Made by a program: the position numbers and the translations under genes. A stretch of 64,000 nt of DNA, taken from NCBI GenBank assembly GCA_963677755.1, contig OY782506.1:2356001-2420000 (forward strand). Direction: 5' to 3'. Positions 8,268-17,094 of the stretch are shown piece after piece. The stretch is from JAIOSF01 sp963677755. GTDB lineage: Bacteria; Campylobacterota; Campylobacteria; Campylobacterales; Arcobacteraceae. The number at the start of each line of letters is the position of its first letter. Position 1 is the first letter of the stretch. The notes below the pieces were generated by a model that was not told the DNA's origin, ran no database searches, and saw only the letters and a program-made list of their open reading frames with translations.

Positions 8268-8797
8268 ATATTCTTTACCTTTTGTTGTATTTTTTTTGGG
8301 ATATATTTTAAATCAAAGTTATCTCTTAAGAGTGTAGAACTTATATCTATATCCATATTTATCGTTTTAAATTGTATTATATCATTTTTTACTTCATATC
8401 CCTCTCTTTGGATAACTATGAACTCTACACTATTTTTTAACTTTTCAAAGTCATTCCATAAATGAAGTGACTTTAGGTTGTCTGCACCAATAACCAAATA
8501 GATAGTTTCAGGGGTATATTTTTCTTTTATATGCAGTACTGTTTCTATTGTAGGTACTGCCCTATTTTGTTGTATCTCAAAATCAAACACTTCAACTTTT
8601 TGAAAATCTTCAAATAAACTTGAAAGCAAACTAAACCTTTGATTTGGTTCTAAATGATACTTATCTTTAAATGGACTCAGATAAGTTGGTACTACATAAA
8701 TTTTATCAATATCTTCCATCTGCATTAAACTTTTAACTATCTCTTCATGGGCAATATGAGGAGGATCAAAACTTCCACCAAAAATAGCTATATTCAT
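8252..8797 (-). CDS. nadD: Nicotinate-nucleotide adenylyltransferase
   Basis: Adenylates nicotinate mononucleotide in NAD synthesis. The nucleotidyltransferase signature GGSFDPPHIAH is at residues 8-18 (HxxH-type ATP-binding site), YLVIGADNLKSLHLW follows in the middle, and the C-terminal ISSTLLR motif binds the ATP phosphates. The length of 181 is slightly short but complete. It lies 1 nt after the yaaA-like gene and overlaps rsfS, so it is translated in a coupled operon. Confidence 0.95.
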   Translation of the reverse strand: MNIAIFGGSFDPPHIAHEEIVKSLMQMEDIDKIYVVPTYLSPFKDKYHLEPNQRFSLLSSLFEDFQKVEVFDFEIQQNRAVPTIETVLHIKEKYTPETIYLVIGADNLKSLHLWNDFEKLKNSVEFIVIQREGYEVKNDIIQFKTINMDIDISSTLLRDNFDLKYIPKKIQQKVKNIWKKE

Positions 8798-8798
8798 A

Positions 8799-9533
8799 TT
8801 ACACTATCTCCATAATAAGTGTTTTAATATTCTTTTTTTCTTGTATCTCTAAAAGTTGTAATCCTTCTATCTCTAATTTCATTAACTCTTCAAAATTTTT
8901 GATATTATTTTTAGCTAATTCTTTTACAATTAATCCTCTATAATGTTTCGCCCAATGGCTTACCACTTTTCCATCTTTTAAAAACTTAAAAGTTATTGTA
9001 GAGGCAGAAGGTTTATAGAATTTATCATAAAATCCTGCTCTTAAATCTATCACCTCATCACCTAAATAGTTATCTAAACTCTCTTTAATAGCTACTTTGT
9101 ATTTACCTATCACATCATAGTTTGGTAAAACGGCCCCTTGCTTAAATTTATAATTAGGAATCAAATCATTTGCTTTTAACGGACCAAAAAGATTTGAAAA
9201 CAATACTACATTTTCATCACAATATTGTTGTTCATTTAATGATAGATGTTCATAATCAAGTGCATCAAAAGCAACACCTGTATATCTCACTATAGCTTTC
9301 ATCGTTGGTTTTTGAAGAATAGAGATAGAGTACTTTTCACACTCTTTTAAATTTTTTAACCCAAACCAATCTGACAACTCTTCAAGGGTACAACTTTTTA
9401 TAAATTTATCATAAGAGGTTACCACTTCATTTCGTATTGTATTAAATTCTTGAAAGTAAAAATCATTTAAAGAGATAGCTTGAAAATCTCCTCCATCTCT
9501 TTTTGTTTCTGCTGGTGCTAATAATATTTTCAT
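8799..9533 (-). CDS. yaaA: YaaA/UPF0246-family peroxide-stress protein
   Basis: Members of this family (E. coli YaaA) lower free iron and protect DNA during peroxide stress. The match is through the start MKILLAPAETKRDGG, the segment YTGVAFDALDYEHLS, the strongly conserved IDLRAGFYDKFYKP and the C-terminal VSHWAKHYRG. I place the start at ATG 9533 (244 residues), because the family begins at this Met; an in-frame ATG at 9548 would add MIESH. Neither start has a strong Shine-Dalgarno. It heads the operon with nadD and rsfS and is divergent from lpxR. Confidence 0.85.
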   Translation of the reverse strand: MKILLAPAETKRDGGDFQAISLNDFYFQEFNTIRNEVVTSYDKFIKSCTLEELSDWFGLKNLKECEKYSISILQKPTMKAIVRYTGVAFDALDYEHLSLNEQQYCDENVVLFSNLFGPLKANDLIPNYKFKQGAVLPNYDVIGKYKVAIKESLDNYLGDEVIDLRAGFYDKFYKPSASTITFKFLKDGKVVSHWAKHYRGLIVKELAKNNIKNFEELMKLEIEGLQLLEIQEKKNIKTLIMEIV

Positions 9534-9604
9534 ATGTGATTCTATCATAATATTATTGAAAATGATTAAGTAACTCTATGATATATTTAGTAAGGAGATT
9601 TATC

Positions 9605-10540
9605 ATGTTTAAATTATTTTTTACTATTGTACTATTACATTCACTCTTATTTGCAGCTCAGCACTCTTTTACTATAGAAAATGATGCTCTAGCTAGTCAT
9701 GAAGATGGTTACTATACAAATGGATTATTCTACAACTATATGGATAAGATGGAACATCCTTCATATATAAATTTTATGAAAGATTTAAATACAGATGGTG
9801 CAATATCATTTACTCATCTTATGTTCACACCTGAAAACAAAAAACAAACTACAGCACAATTTGATGAAATACCTTATGCTGGTTATGCAAAATTAAATTT
9901 TTTGTTATATAAATCTTCAAAAAATTATTTTCATGAGTTTGGTTTTAATATTGGTCTAGTTGGACCATCAACACTTGCAGAAGAATTTCAATCTAATTTT
10001 CATAGCGTAATAGGGCAAGATAAAGCAAAAGGTTGGGATACTCAACTAAAAGATCAATTTACTTCTGGTATCTCTTATCAATTTGCATACAAAACGGATA
10101 GTTTTGATATAGGTAACTTGAAAGCAGATTGGACAAATAATGTTAGAATTGAAGCAGGAAATTATTATAGTGGAATTTTAGCTTCTAGTACAATTCGAAT
10201 AGGAAGTATGGCTTATAATAACTTTGCAACTACAGGTAATTTTACTGTTACAGATGAAAATCATCTTTTGAATAACAAATACCCAAAAGATTTTAATTGG
10301 TCAATATCATTTGGTTTATTTGCAAATAAAATTGCAAACTATTATATCATTGATGAAGCGAGAGATTTGGGATATACACTAGAGGAACTTGATTATATCT
10401 CTGGAGAACAAGTGAGTTATAATATTTTTTATGATGAGATTCAATACTCTTTTACCATCAAATCAGTATATCTTAATGACCATTTATTTACAAGTGCAAA
10501 TAAACAATGGGGTGGCTTAACTATCGCATGGAAATTTTAA
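9605..10540 (+). CDS. lpxR: Lipid A 3'-O-deacylase LpxR-like outer membrane protein
   Basis: Outer-membrane beta-barrel hydrolase (DUF2219) that removes the 3'-acyloxyacyl chain of lipid A. The signal peptide (about 1-19, FKLFFTIVLLHSLLFAA) is followed by the family opening FTIENDALASHEDGYYTNG, with the catalytic-region Asn-Asp and Thr. Later come IPYAGYAKLNF and the long block with IGLVGPSTLAEEFQ, HSVIG and KGWDTQLKDQF, which holds the catalytic His region. It ends in phenylalanine, as barrels do. Start ATG 9605 is set by AAGGAG 7 nt upstream; an upstream in-frame ATG at 9578 lacks one. Its last 24 nt overlap the 3' end of the convergent HAD gene. Confidence 0.88.
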   Translation: MFKLFFTIVLLHSLLFAAQHSFTIENDALASHEDGYYTNGLFYNYMDKMEHPSYINFMKDLNTDGAISFTHLMFTPENKKQTTAQFDEIPYAGYAKLNFLLYKSSKNYFHEFGFNIGLVGPSTLAEEFQSNFHSVIGQDKAKGWDTQLKDQFTSGISYQFAYKTDSFDIGNLKADWTNNVRIEAGNYYSGILASSTIRIGSMAYNNFATTGNFTVTDENHLLNNKYPKDFNWSISFGLFANKIANYYIIDEARDLGYTLEELDYISGEQVSYNIFYDEIQYSFTIKSVYLNDHLFTSANKQWGGLTIAWKF

Positions 10541-11167
10541 AAGTTTTATAAGCTCATTTAACTTCTCTATTTTGTATGTTGCTTTTGAGAAATTATGTGT
10601 TTTGGTAAATTCATTATGAACAATCACACATTCAATCCCTGCACGATAAGCAGAAGTAAGTCCTCTTTGTGAATCTTCAACTACAATTGTCTCATCTTTA
10701 GAACCATTAAAAAGTTTTAATCCAGTTAAGTATGGTTCTGGGTGTGGCTTTGCATTAGTATAATCCTCTTCACAAAGTACAAAGTTCATAAAGTCTGTAA
10801 TCCCACGATTTTGATGAATAATCTCAAAATCAACTCTTCTAGATGTAGTAACTATTCCCATTTGAAAGCTTTTTGATAGTTCATTTAAAATATCTTGAAC
10901 ATTATCAATAGCAATATTTTCTGTTCTTAAATAGTGTTGATAATAAATATTTCTTTGTTCTCTTGCTATAACTATCTTATCTTGAGAAAAACCCTTTTGA
11001 ATAGCAGGTTCCCAAGCAGTTTTGCCATGAGCCATAATATCCATATATTCATCAAATTGTAAATGAATACCAAAAAACTCTTTGAGTGCTTTTTTACTTG
11101 CTTCATAATACCAAATCTCTGTCTCAACTAAAACGCCATCATTGTCAAAAAGAATATTTTTTTTCAC
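10517..11167 (-). CDS. HAD-superfamily hydrolase, beta-phosphoglucomutase-like
   Basis: Cytoplasmic phosphatase or phosphomutase of HAD subfamily IA. Motif I is FDNDGVLVE (Asp8 nucleophile, Asp10 acid/base), motif II is the TTS in MGIVTTSRRVD, motif III is the Lys of NAKPHPEPY, and motif IV is VVEDSQRG. A helical cap occupies about residues 15-80. The protein has 216 residues, normal for the group. The substrate cannot be told from sequence. The gene converges on lpxR and the coding ends overlap by 24 bp. Confidence 0.88.
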   Translation of the reverse strand: MKKNILFDNDGVLVETEIWYYEASKKALKEFFGIHLQFDEYMDIMAHGKTAWEPAIQKGFSQDKIVIAREQRNIYYQHYLRTENIAIDNVQDILNELSKSFQMGIVTTSRRVDFEIIHQNRGITDFMNFVLCEEDYTNAKPHPEPYLTGLKLFNGSKDETIVVEDSQRGLTSAYRAGIECVIVHNEFTKTHNFSKATYKIEKLNELIKLLKFPCDS

Positions 11168-11236
11168 ACTATTTTCCTATTGTATTTTATTAATATGATT
11201 GTAGCAGATAGGATTTTAGGGTTAGCTATATAAAAG

Positions 11237-11815
11237 TTAATTTAGCTTTATTGTATACTCATCTAACATAGAATATTGTACATTGTTTTTTTCTAGAATA
11301 TTAATAAAACTTACCACTTCATATGTATATCTATTTGTTTGGTTTTGCTGTTTTGATACTACTAGGTTTGATGTTTTGTCATATTCCAAATATAAAAATC
11401 TTTTTAATATATTTGGAATAATCTCAGTTATGTTTTCAAAAGATTTATAATACTCACAACGATTAAAATTAAAATTTTTAATTAAATCATATAATTGCAT
11501 AGGTTCTATTGGCTTTAATAACCTTTTTCTTTTATAATTATTATCACAATATTCACAGCCCTTTGTACAACTTGATTCTAGTATATCACTTATAATAATT
11601 GTTTGTATTTCACTATTGATTGTTACTATTGTGTCTAACATTTTTTTATACTTATCTTTTAAATAATCTACTATGACTATATCTATATCATAATATGTAT
11701 AAGTTGTATCCTTTAGTGACTCAATATGAAGAAAGTTCCAATCTTCTTCCATACTTATATAATGTTTTAGAAGTTCTGTAACACTATAATCATCATCCAA
11801 TAGTAAAATATTCAA
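11237..11815 (-). CDS. Receiver-domain protein with a CX3CX2C insertion and unknown C-terminal domain
   Basis: The N-terminal 115 residues form a response-regulator receiver: acidic pocket DDD at 7-9, phosphoacceptor Asp50 (VIVDYLKD), switch Ser76 and conserved Lys101 (LLKPIEP). Between beta4 and beta5 it carries Cys83, Cys87 and Cys90 (SCTKGCEYC), a metal-binding type cluster foreign to receivers. The last 75 residues match no output domain I know; there is no HTH or GGDEF motif. No histidine kinase is adjacent. A divergent XRE regulator starts 138 bp away. The gene is very AT-rich. A redox or metal input is inference. Confidence 0.65.
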   Translation of the reverse strand: MNILLLDDDYSVTELLKHYISMEEDWNFLHIESLKDTTYTYYDIDIVIVDYLKDKYKKMLDTIVTINSEIQTIIISDILESSCTKGCEYCDNNYKRKRLLKPIEPMQLYDLIKNFNFNRCEYYKSFENITEIIPNILKRFLYLEYDKTSNLVVSKQQNQTNRYTYEVVSFINILEKNNVQYSMLDEYTIKLN

Positions 11816-11953
11816 ATAAAATCCTATATTGAGTTTATTTTTTATAAATTCTGTATAATATACTTTAATTTAATTTAAAAAATACTATTTAATTATACTT
11901 AACGCTATATATATCGTTGCTTAAACACTTAAAATTATAAAAAAGGAATATGA

Positions 11954-12217
11954 TTGACAACATCAGTTGAAGATATAGAATTAGAACATTTAGAAAAATA
12001 TGCAAGTCAAATGCTTGATAAAGTTTCTAAAAATATTGTCAAATATAGAAAAGAAAAAAACTTTAGTCAACTTGAACTAGCAAAAGCTATGGGATACAAA
12101 AGTGCTGCATATCTTGGAAAAGCAGAAATCAGAAAAGATAACCAACATTTTAATATCAAGCAAATAGCTAAAATATCTAAAATATTAAATATTAATATTG
12201 AGTTACTATTCAAATAA
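11954..12217 (+). CDS. XRE-family helix-turn-helix regulator
   Basis: Small (87-residue) DNA-binding protein. The HTH is at about 25-85: VSKNIVKYRKEKNFSQLELA is the first helix pair, KAMGYKSAAYLGKAE the recognition region and IAKISKILNINIELLF the closing helices. The start is TTG 11954, 6 nt after AAGGA; an ATG at 11950 opens a different frame that stops within a few codons. Targets are unknown. It may control the divergent receiver gene or itself. Confidence 0.8.
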   Translation: MTTSVEDIELEHLEKYASQMLDKVSKNIVKYRKEKNFSQLELAKAMGYKSAAYLGKAEIRKDNQHFNIKQIAKISKILNINIELLFK

Positions 12218-12269
12218 GTTTTTATTACAACTTATGGTAGAATTATTTATTAAAAATTGAGGAATAATT

Positions 12270-12782
12270 TTGGAACAATACTACTTACCAATTCTAACTT
12301 TTCATGTGATAAGTGTCCTTTCATGGATGGCTATGCTTTTTTATCTCCCACGACTTTATGTCTACCATCAAGAGAACAGTGAAAAAAAAGAGTTTATAGA
12401 TATAGTTAAAACTCAAGAGTATAAGCTGTATAAATATATAGGTATGCCTGCTATGTGGACAACTATAGCAAGTGGAATTGCTATGATTATAATAAATCCA
12501 GAGCTTATGAAACAAGGTTGGTTTCATGCAAAATTAACTTTACTGATACTTTTAATAGCTTATTCATTTAGTATGGAATATTATAGAAAACAGCTGGAAA
12601 ATGATACTTGTAATAGAAGTGGAAAGTTTTTTCGTGCATACAATGAGGTACCAACTATTTTGGCAATTTTAATAGTAACATTTGTAATAATGAAATCAAT
12701 TCCAATTTTATTTTCTATTGGGATAACATTATTTTTTGGATTTATTATGTTTATGATTATGAAACCAAAAAAAGAGATTTGA
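12270..12782 (+). CDS. hemJ: HemJ-type protoporphyrinogen oxidase
   Basis: Integral membrane enzyme that oxidises protoporphyrinogen IX to protoporphyrin IX in heme synthesis, used where HemG and HemY are absent. The start region LPILTFHVISVLSWMAMLFY, followed by LPRLYVYH, is the family hallmark; His12 is the expected heme-ligand histidine. Four hydrophobic helices follow, with AMWTTIASGIAMII and WFHAKLTLLILL between them. The start is TTG, 6 nt after GAGGA. The C-terminal basic tail (MKPKKEI) is a little longer than usual. Confidence 0.85.
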   Translation: MEQYYLPILTFHVISVLSWMAMLFYLPRLYVYHQENSEKKEFIDIVKTQEYKLYKYIGMPAMWTTIASGIAMIIINPELMKQGWFHAKLTLLILLIAYSFSMEYYRKQLENDTCNRSGKFFRAYNEVPTILAILIVTFVIMKSIPILFSIGITLFFGFIMFMIMKPKKEI

Positions 12783-12800
12783 CTTTAATTGTTGTATTTA

Positions 12801-12808
12801 TGTATAAT
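12801..12808 (+). promoter_or_regulatory. Promoter -10 for the pseudaminic acid cluster
   Basis: TGTATAAT lies 37 nt before the pseB start in an otherwise AT-rich gap. It is the only clear promoter ahead of the closely packed pseB-to-pseI run. Confidence 0.5.
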
Positions 12809-12844
12809 AGTTGATTATAAAAATGACCACTAAATAGGAATAAC

Positions 12845-13837
12845 ATGTTCAATAATAAAAATATACTCATCACAGGTGGAACAGGTAGTTTTGGAAAAAA
12901 ATACACTAAAATTTTATTAGAAAAATATAAACCAAATAAAATCATAATTTACAGTAGAGATGAACTTAAACAATATGAGATGGCTCAAGAATATACAAAT
13001 TCATGTATGCGATATTTTATAGGTGATGTACGAGATGCCGATAGACTAAAAAAAGCTACTAAAGGTGTTGATTTTATCATACATGCTGCTGCACTTAAAC
13101 ATGTACCAATAGCAGAATATAATCCTATGGAGTGTATAAAAACAAATATTAATGGTGCACAAAATGTAATAGATGCAGCCTTAGAAAACCATGTAGAAAA
13201 AGTAATAGCACTCTCAACAGATAAGGCTGCAAACCCTGTAAATCTTTATGGTGCTACAAAATTAGCATCAGATAAGCTTTTTGTAGCAGCAAATAATCTT
13301 GTAGGTGACCAAAACACCTCTTTTGCGGTTGTAAGATATGGAAATGTTGTAGGAAGTCGAGGAAGTGTAGTACCATTTTTTAGAAAACTGATAAATGAAG
13401 GGGCAACAAAACTTCCAATTACTGATGATAAAATGACGCGATTTTTTATAACTCTTGATGATGGAGTTAATTTTGTGTTGAAAAATTTTGAAAGAATGCA
13501 AGGTGGAGAGATATTTATCCCAAAAATTGCTTCTATGAAGATTATTGATATGGCAAAAGCATTAGCTCCAAACTTAGAACATGAAATTATAGGGATACGA
13601 CCAGGTGAAAAACTTCACGAAATAATGTGTCCTGCGGATGATAGTCACCTTACTTTAGAATTTGATGACCACTTTGTAATCAAACCAACTATTACCTTTA
13701 CAAACAGATATGACTATAAAGAAAATCGCCTTGGAGAAATAGGGCAACCTGTAAAACAAGGATTTGAATACAATTCTGGGAACAACAAACAATGGCTTAC
13801 AAATGAAGAGCTCTTAGAGATGGCAAAAGAATATTAA
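12845..13837 (+). CDS. pseB: UDP-N-acetylglucosamine 4,6-dehydratase (inverting)
   Basis: First enzyme of pseudaminic acid synthesis; it converts UDP-GlcNAc to the 4-keto-6-deoxy-L-arabino sugar. It is an extended SDR: NAD-binding GGTGSFG at residues 11-17, then the active-site segment STDKAANPVNLYGATK. In that segment the usual SDR tyrosine-lysine pair (YGATK) and the Asp-Lys of the inverting dehydratases are visible. At 330 residues it is full length. pseC follows after 2 nt. The order pseB-C-F-G-H-I makes the assignment to Pse rather than to other UDP-sugar pathways strong. Confidence 0.96.
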   Translation: MFNNKNILITGGTGSFGKKYTKILLEKYKPNKIIIYSRDELKQYEMAQEYTNSCMRYFIGDVRDADRLKKATKGVDFIIHAAALKHVPIAEYNPMECIKTNINGAQNVIDAALENHVEKVIALSTDKAANPVNLYGATKLASDKLFVAANNLVGDQNTSFAVVRYGNVVGSRGSVVPFFRKLINEGATKLPITDDKMTRFFITLDDGVNFVLKNFERMQGGEIFIPKIASMKIIDMAKALAPNLEHEIIGIRPGEKLHEIMCPADDSHLTLEFDDHFVIKPTITFTNRYDYKENRLGEIGQPVKQGFEYNSGNNKQWLTNEELLEMAKEY

Positions 13838-13839
13838 AA

Positions 13840-14973
13840 ATGAGATTTATACCTTATGGTAAACAGTTCATTGATCAATCAGATATAGATGCTGTAGTAG
13901 AAACACTTCAATCTGATTTTTTAACTACTGGGCCAAAAGTACAAGAGTTTGAAAATGCTATCTCCTCTTTCTGTGGGGCAAAATATTGTGTAGCTGTTTC
14001 CAACGGAACTGCTGCTTTGCATTTAGCTTCACTTGTACTTTTAAATGAAAATGATAAGGTTTTAACAACTCCCAACTCTTTTTTAGCTACCTCCAATGCA
14101 ATTTTATATATTGGAGCAAAACCAATATTTGTAGATATTACTGTTGATGGAAATATAGATTTGGACTTATGTGAGCAAGAGCTTCAAAAAGACTCTTCTA
14201 TTAAAGCTATTTATGTTGTTTCATTTTCTGGGAATATGGTTAATCAAGATAAACTACACTATCTCAAAACAAAATACAATATAACTATATTAGAAGATAA
14301 TGCACATGCCATTGGAGCTGTGTATAATGGTGTCAAAGCAGGAAGTTGCGAAAACTCTGATTGTTCTATATTTTCTTTTCATCCTGTAAAACATCTTACA
14401 ACAGCAGAAGGTGGAGCAATTACTACAAATTCAGAAGAGATATATAATAAACTTCTAACATTAAGAGCTCATGGAATGGTAAAAACAGTAGATATGAAAC
14501 CATGGGAATATGAGATGCAAGAGTTGGGTTTTAACTATCGTCTTACTGATATTCAATGTGCTTTAGGTTTATCACAAATAAAAAAGCTTGATACTTTTAT
14601 AGAAAAAAGAATTCATATAGCAAAAAAATATGATAACTATTTTAAAGACTCAATCGTTACTCCACTTTATACATATCAAGGAAAATCATCATATCACTTA
14701 TATGTAGTAAGAGTTGATTTTAATACACTTCATATAGATAAAGTAATATTATTTAATAAATTGCGTGAAAGGAATATAGGGATACAACTGCATTATATAC
14801 CTATAAATAAACAACCCTACTACAAAAATCTAGGATATGGTAATGAGCAAACCCCAATTATGGATAGATATTATGAAGAGTGTTTTTCTCTTCCAATGTA
14901 TCCATTGTTAACACAAAAGGAACAGGAATATGTGGTTACTTCATTATTTGAGATTTTAAATGACAAAAATTAA
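13840..14973 (+). CDS. pseC: UDP-4-amino-4,6-dideoxy-AltNAc aminotransferase
   Basis: PLP-dependent DegT/DnrJ/EryC1-type aminotransferase, second step of pseudaminic acid synthesis. Lys184 in FHPVKHLTTAEGG is the expected PLP lysine. LEDNAHAIGA is the family Asp-containing motif, and NYRLTDIQCALGLSQIKKLD is the typical C-terminal block. It has 377 residues and starts 2 nt after pseB. Confidence 0.95.
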   Translation: MRFIPYGKQFIDQSDIDAVVETLQSDFLTTGPKVQEFENAISSFCGAKYCVAVSNGTAALHLASLVLLNENDKVLTTPNSFLATSNAILYIGAKPIFVDITVDGNIDLDLCEQELQKDSSIKAIYVVSFSGNMVNQDKLHYLKTKYNITILEDNAHAIGAVYNGVKAGSCENSDCSIFSFHPVKHLTTAEGGAITTNSEEIYNKLLTLRAHGMVKTVDMKPWEYEMQELGFNYRLTDIQCALGLSQIKKLDTFIEKRIHIAKKYDNYFKDSIVTPLYTYQGKSSYHLYVVRVDFNTLHIDKVILFNKLRERNIGIQLHYIPINKQPYYKNLGYGNEQTPIMDRYYEECFSLPMYPLLTQKEQEYVVTSLFEILNDKN

Positions 14974-14996
14974 AGTTCAGTACAGTAAGGTACGAA

Positions 14997-15713
14997 ATGC
15001 CAAATCGTAAAAATAAAGCTATTGCAATTATCCCAGCTCGTGGAGGAAGCAAAAGAATTCCTCTAAAAAATATAAAAGATTTTTTTGGTAAACCACTTAT
15101 TGCCTATAGTATCGAAGTTGCTTTAGATTCTAAATTGTTTGATAAAGTTGTTGTTTCTACAGATGATGAGGAGATTGCAAGTATTGCTAAACAATATGGT
15201 GCAATTGTACCTTTTTTAAGACCAAAAGAGTTAAGTGATGATTTTACGGGTACGAGTGATGTTGTAAATCATACTATTGAGTATCTTGAAAATCAAGGTG
15301 AAAAGTATGACTATGTCTGTACTCTATATGCAACAGCACCATTATTACAAAAAGAATATCTGGTAGAAGGATATGAAAAGCTTCAAAAAAGTGATGTGAC
15401 CAATGCCTTTAGTGCTACATCTATGCCTTTTCCAATACAACGAACATTCAAACTAAATAGTGATGGCAGATGCGAAATGTTTACCCCAGAACACTATCTG
15501 AGTAGAAGTCAAGACTTAGAAGAAGCATATCAAGATGCTGGGCAATTTTATTGGACCAACCTAAATAAAAAATCGAATGAGATAATGTTTAGCAAAGATA
15601 GTATCCCAATCATTCTTCCTAGACATCTTGTTCAAGATTTAGATACGTTTGAAGATTGGACAAGATTAGAATATCTTTATAAAGCACTAAAAGAGAATAA
15701 TGAAATACAATGA
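14997..15713 (+). CDS. pseF: Pseudaminic acid cytidylyltransferase
   Basis: Activates pseudaminic acid to CMP-Pse, the form used by transferases. The CMP-sialate synthetase signature IIPARGGSKRIPLKNI is at residues 11-26, DVVNHTIEYL follows, and the C-terminal FYWTN region and DLDTFEDWTRLE are typical. The start ATG follows GTAAGG with a 6-nt spacer. The stop overlaps pseG by 4 nt (ATGA). Length 238 is normal. Confidence 0.95.
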   Translation: MPNRKNKAIAIIPARGGSKRIPLKNIKDFFGKPLIAYSIEVALDSKLFDKVVVSTDDEEIASIAKQYGAIVPFLRPKELSDDFTGTSDVVNHTIEYLENQGEKYDYVCTLYATAPLLQKEYLVEGYEKLQKSDVTNAFSATSMPFPIQRTFKLNSDGRCEMFTPEHYLSRSQDLEEAYQDAGQFYWTNLNKKSNEIMFSKDSIPIILPRHLVQDLDTFEDWTRLEYLYKALKENNEIQ

Positions 15714-16618
15714 ATATATTAATTAGAGCAGATTCATCACCTACTATAGGTACTGGACATATTATGAGAGATTTAGTTTTAGCTCAAATGTATGCAAAAA
15801 AAGGTGACCATATCATCTTTGCAACTATAGAACTAGAAGGCAATATAAATCACAAAATCTTGGAAGCTAACTATCAGTTAGAAATACTAAAGTCAAATGA
15901 TATAGATGAGTTACAAACAAAGATTAAAAAACTAAAAATAGATCTGCTTATAATAGATCACTATAACATAGATAACAAATTTGAAAAAAAACTCAAAACT
16001 CAAAACTCGAAACTCAAAATTTTAAGTTTTGATGACACTTATGAAAAACACTATTGTGATATATTACTAAATCATAATATAAGTGGAGATCAAAAAAGAT
16101 ATAAAGGTTTAGTTCCAAAAAATTGTAAAATACTCTGTGGGGCAAAATATACACTTTTAAGAGATGAGTTTTTAAAAGAGATAAATAACTCTAAAAGAAT
16201 TAAAAAACAAAAAACAAAAAATATATTTATTGCTATGGGTGGTGCAGATACTTCAAAACTGAATATTCCTATATTAAAAATATTAAAAGAGTTTCCTAAT
16301 ATTAAAGTAAATATAGTAACCACTAATGCAAATAAAAATTTAGAAAAACTAAAAAATTATTGCAAACATAAAAAGTGGATAAAACTACATATAAACTCAA
16401 ACAAAATAGCAAAACTAATGGCTAATAGTAGTTTGGCTATCGTTACTCCTAGTGTTACTTTAAATGAAGTGTATTTTATGAAAATTCCATTTATTGCTAT
16501 AAAAACTGCAAGTAATCAAGAAGATATATATAAATTTCTAAAAAAGAAAAAATATCTAACCATGAGTAAATTTAATAAAAATAAATTTAAATATCAGATA
16601 AAAAAGTTACTAAAATGA
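15710..16618 (+). CDS. pseG: UDP-sugar hydrolase PseG
   Basis: Releases UDP from UDP-2,4-diacetamido-trideoxy-L-altrose, giving the free sugar for PseI. It has the GT-B-like fold of MurG relatives. The glycine-rich start RADSSPTIGTGHIMRDLVLA contains the His taken to be catalytic, IIDHYNID follows, and the donor-side segment is IFIAMGGADTSKLN. The protein is 302 residues and lysine- and isoleucine-rich. It is coupled to pseF and pseH by 4-nt ATGA overlaps on both sides. Confidence 0.93.
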   Translation: MNILIRADSSPTIGTGHIMRDLVLAQMYAKKGDHIIFATIELEGNINHKILEANYQLEILKSNDIDELQTKIKKLKIDLLIIDHYNIDNKFEKKLKTQNSKLKILSFDDTYEKHYCDILLNHNISGDQKRYKGLVPKNCKILCGAKYTLLRDEFLKEINNSKRIKKQKTKNIFIAMGGADTSKLNIPILKILKEFPNIKVNIVTTNANKNLEKLKNYCKHKKWIKLHINSNKIAKLMANSSLAIVTPSVTLNEVYFMKIPFIAIKTASNQEDIYKFLKKKKYLTMSKFNKNKFKYQIKKLLK

Positions 16619-17094
16619 AGAATATTGAGCTAATCAATTTTATTGATTTAACGTATGAAGAAAAAAAACTAGTATTGTCATGGAGAAATCACCCTACTAT
16701 AAAAAAGTGGATGTACAATAATAATGCAATAGAGTTAGAACAACACCTAAACTTTATAAAGCTATTAAGAAACACTCAAGAGAAAAAATACTTTGTAGTA
16801 AAGCAAGATGATAACTATATTGGAGTTATTGATTTTTGTAATATCACTGATGATAGTTTAATAATGGGACTATATAAAAATCCAAAAATGACTGGAGTTG
16901 GGAAAATACTATTAGATACTATTATAGAATATTCATTTGAAATTTTTAAGGTTAAAAATATTGTTTCCGAAGTTTTTGAATCAAATGAAAAAGCATATGA
17001 ACTCTATAAATCAATTGGATTTAAACCATTTAGTAGTAAGATAGTCAATAATAAAAATGTGATTTGTATGGAGTTGAAAAATGAAAATAGGTAA
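16615..17094 (+). CDS. pseH: UDP-4-amino-sugar N-acetyltransferase
   Basis: GNAT-fold enzyme that uses acetyl-CoA to acetylate the 4-amino group made by PseC. The 159 residues show LSWRNHPTIKKWMYNNNAI near the N-terminus, typical of PseH. The acetyl-CoA motif A is in MGLYKNPKMTGVGKILLD, and the C-terminal VFESNEKAYELYKSIGF motif is present. In the pathway it acts before PseG. It overlaps pseG by 4 nt and pseI by 14 nt. Confidence 0.92.
   Translation: MKNIELINFIDLTYEEKKLVLSWRNHPTIKKWMYNNNAIELEQHLNFIKLLRNTQEKKYFVVKQDDNYIGVIDFCNITDDSLIMGLYKNPKMTGVGKILLDTIIEYSFEIFKVKNIVSEVFESNEKAYELYKSIGFKPFSSKIVNNKNVICMELKNENR

Noticed and set aside
11531..11572. CX3CX2C motif as a radical-SAM signature
   Set aside because: It lies within a small receiver domain with all phosphorylation residues; there is no TIM barrel or SAM-binding region.
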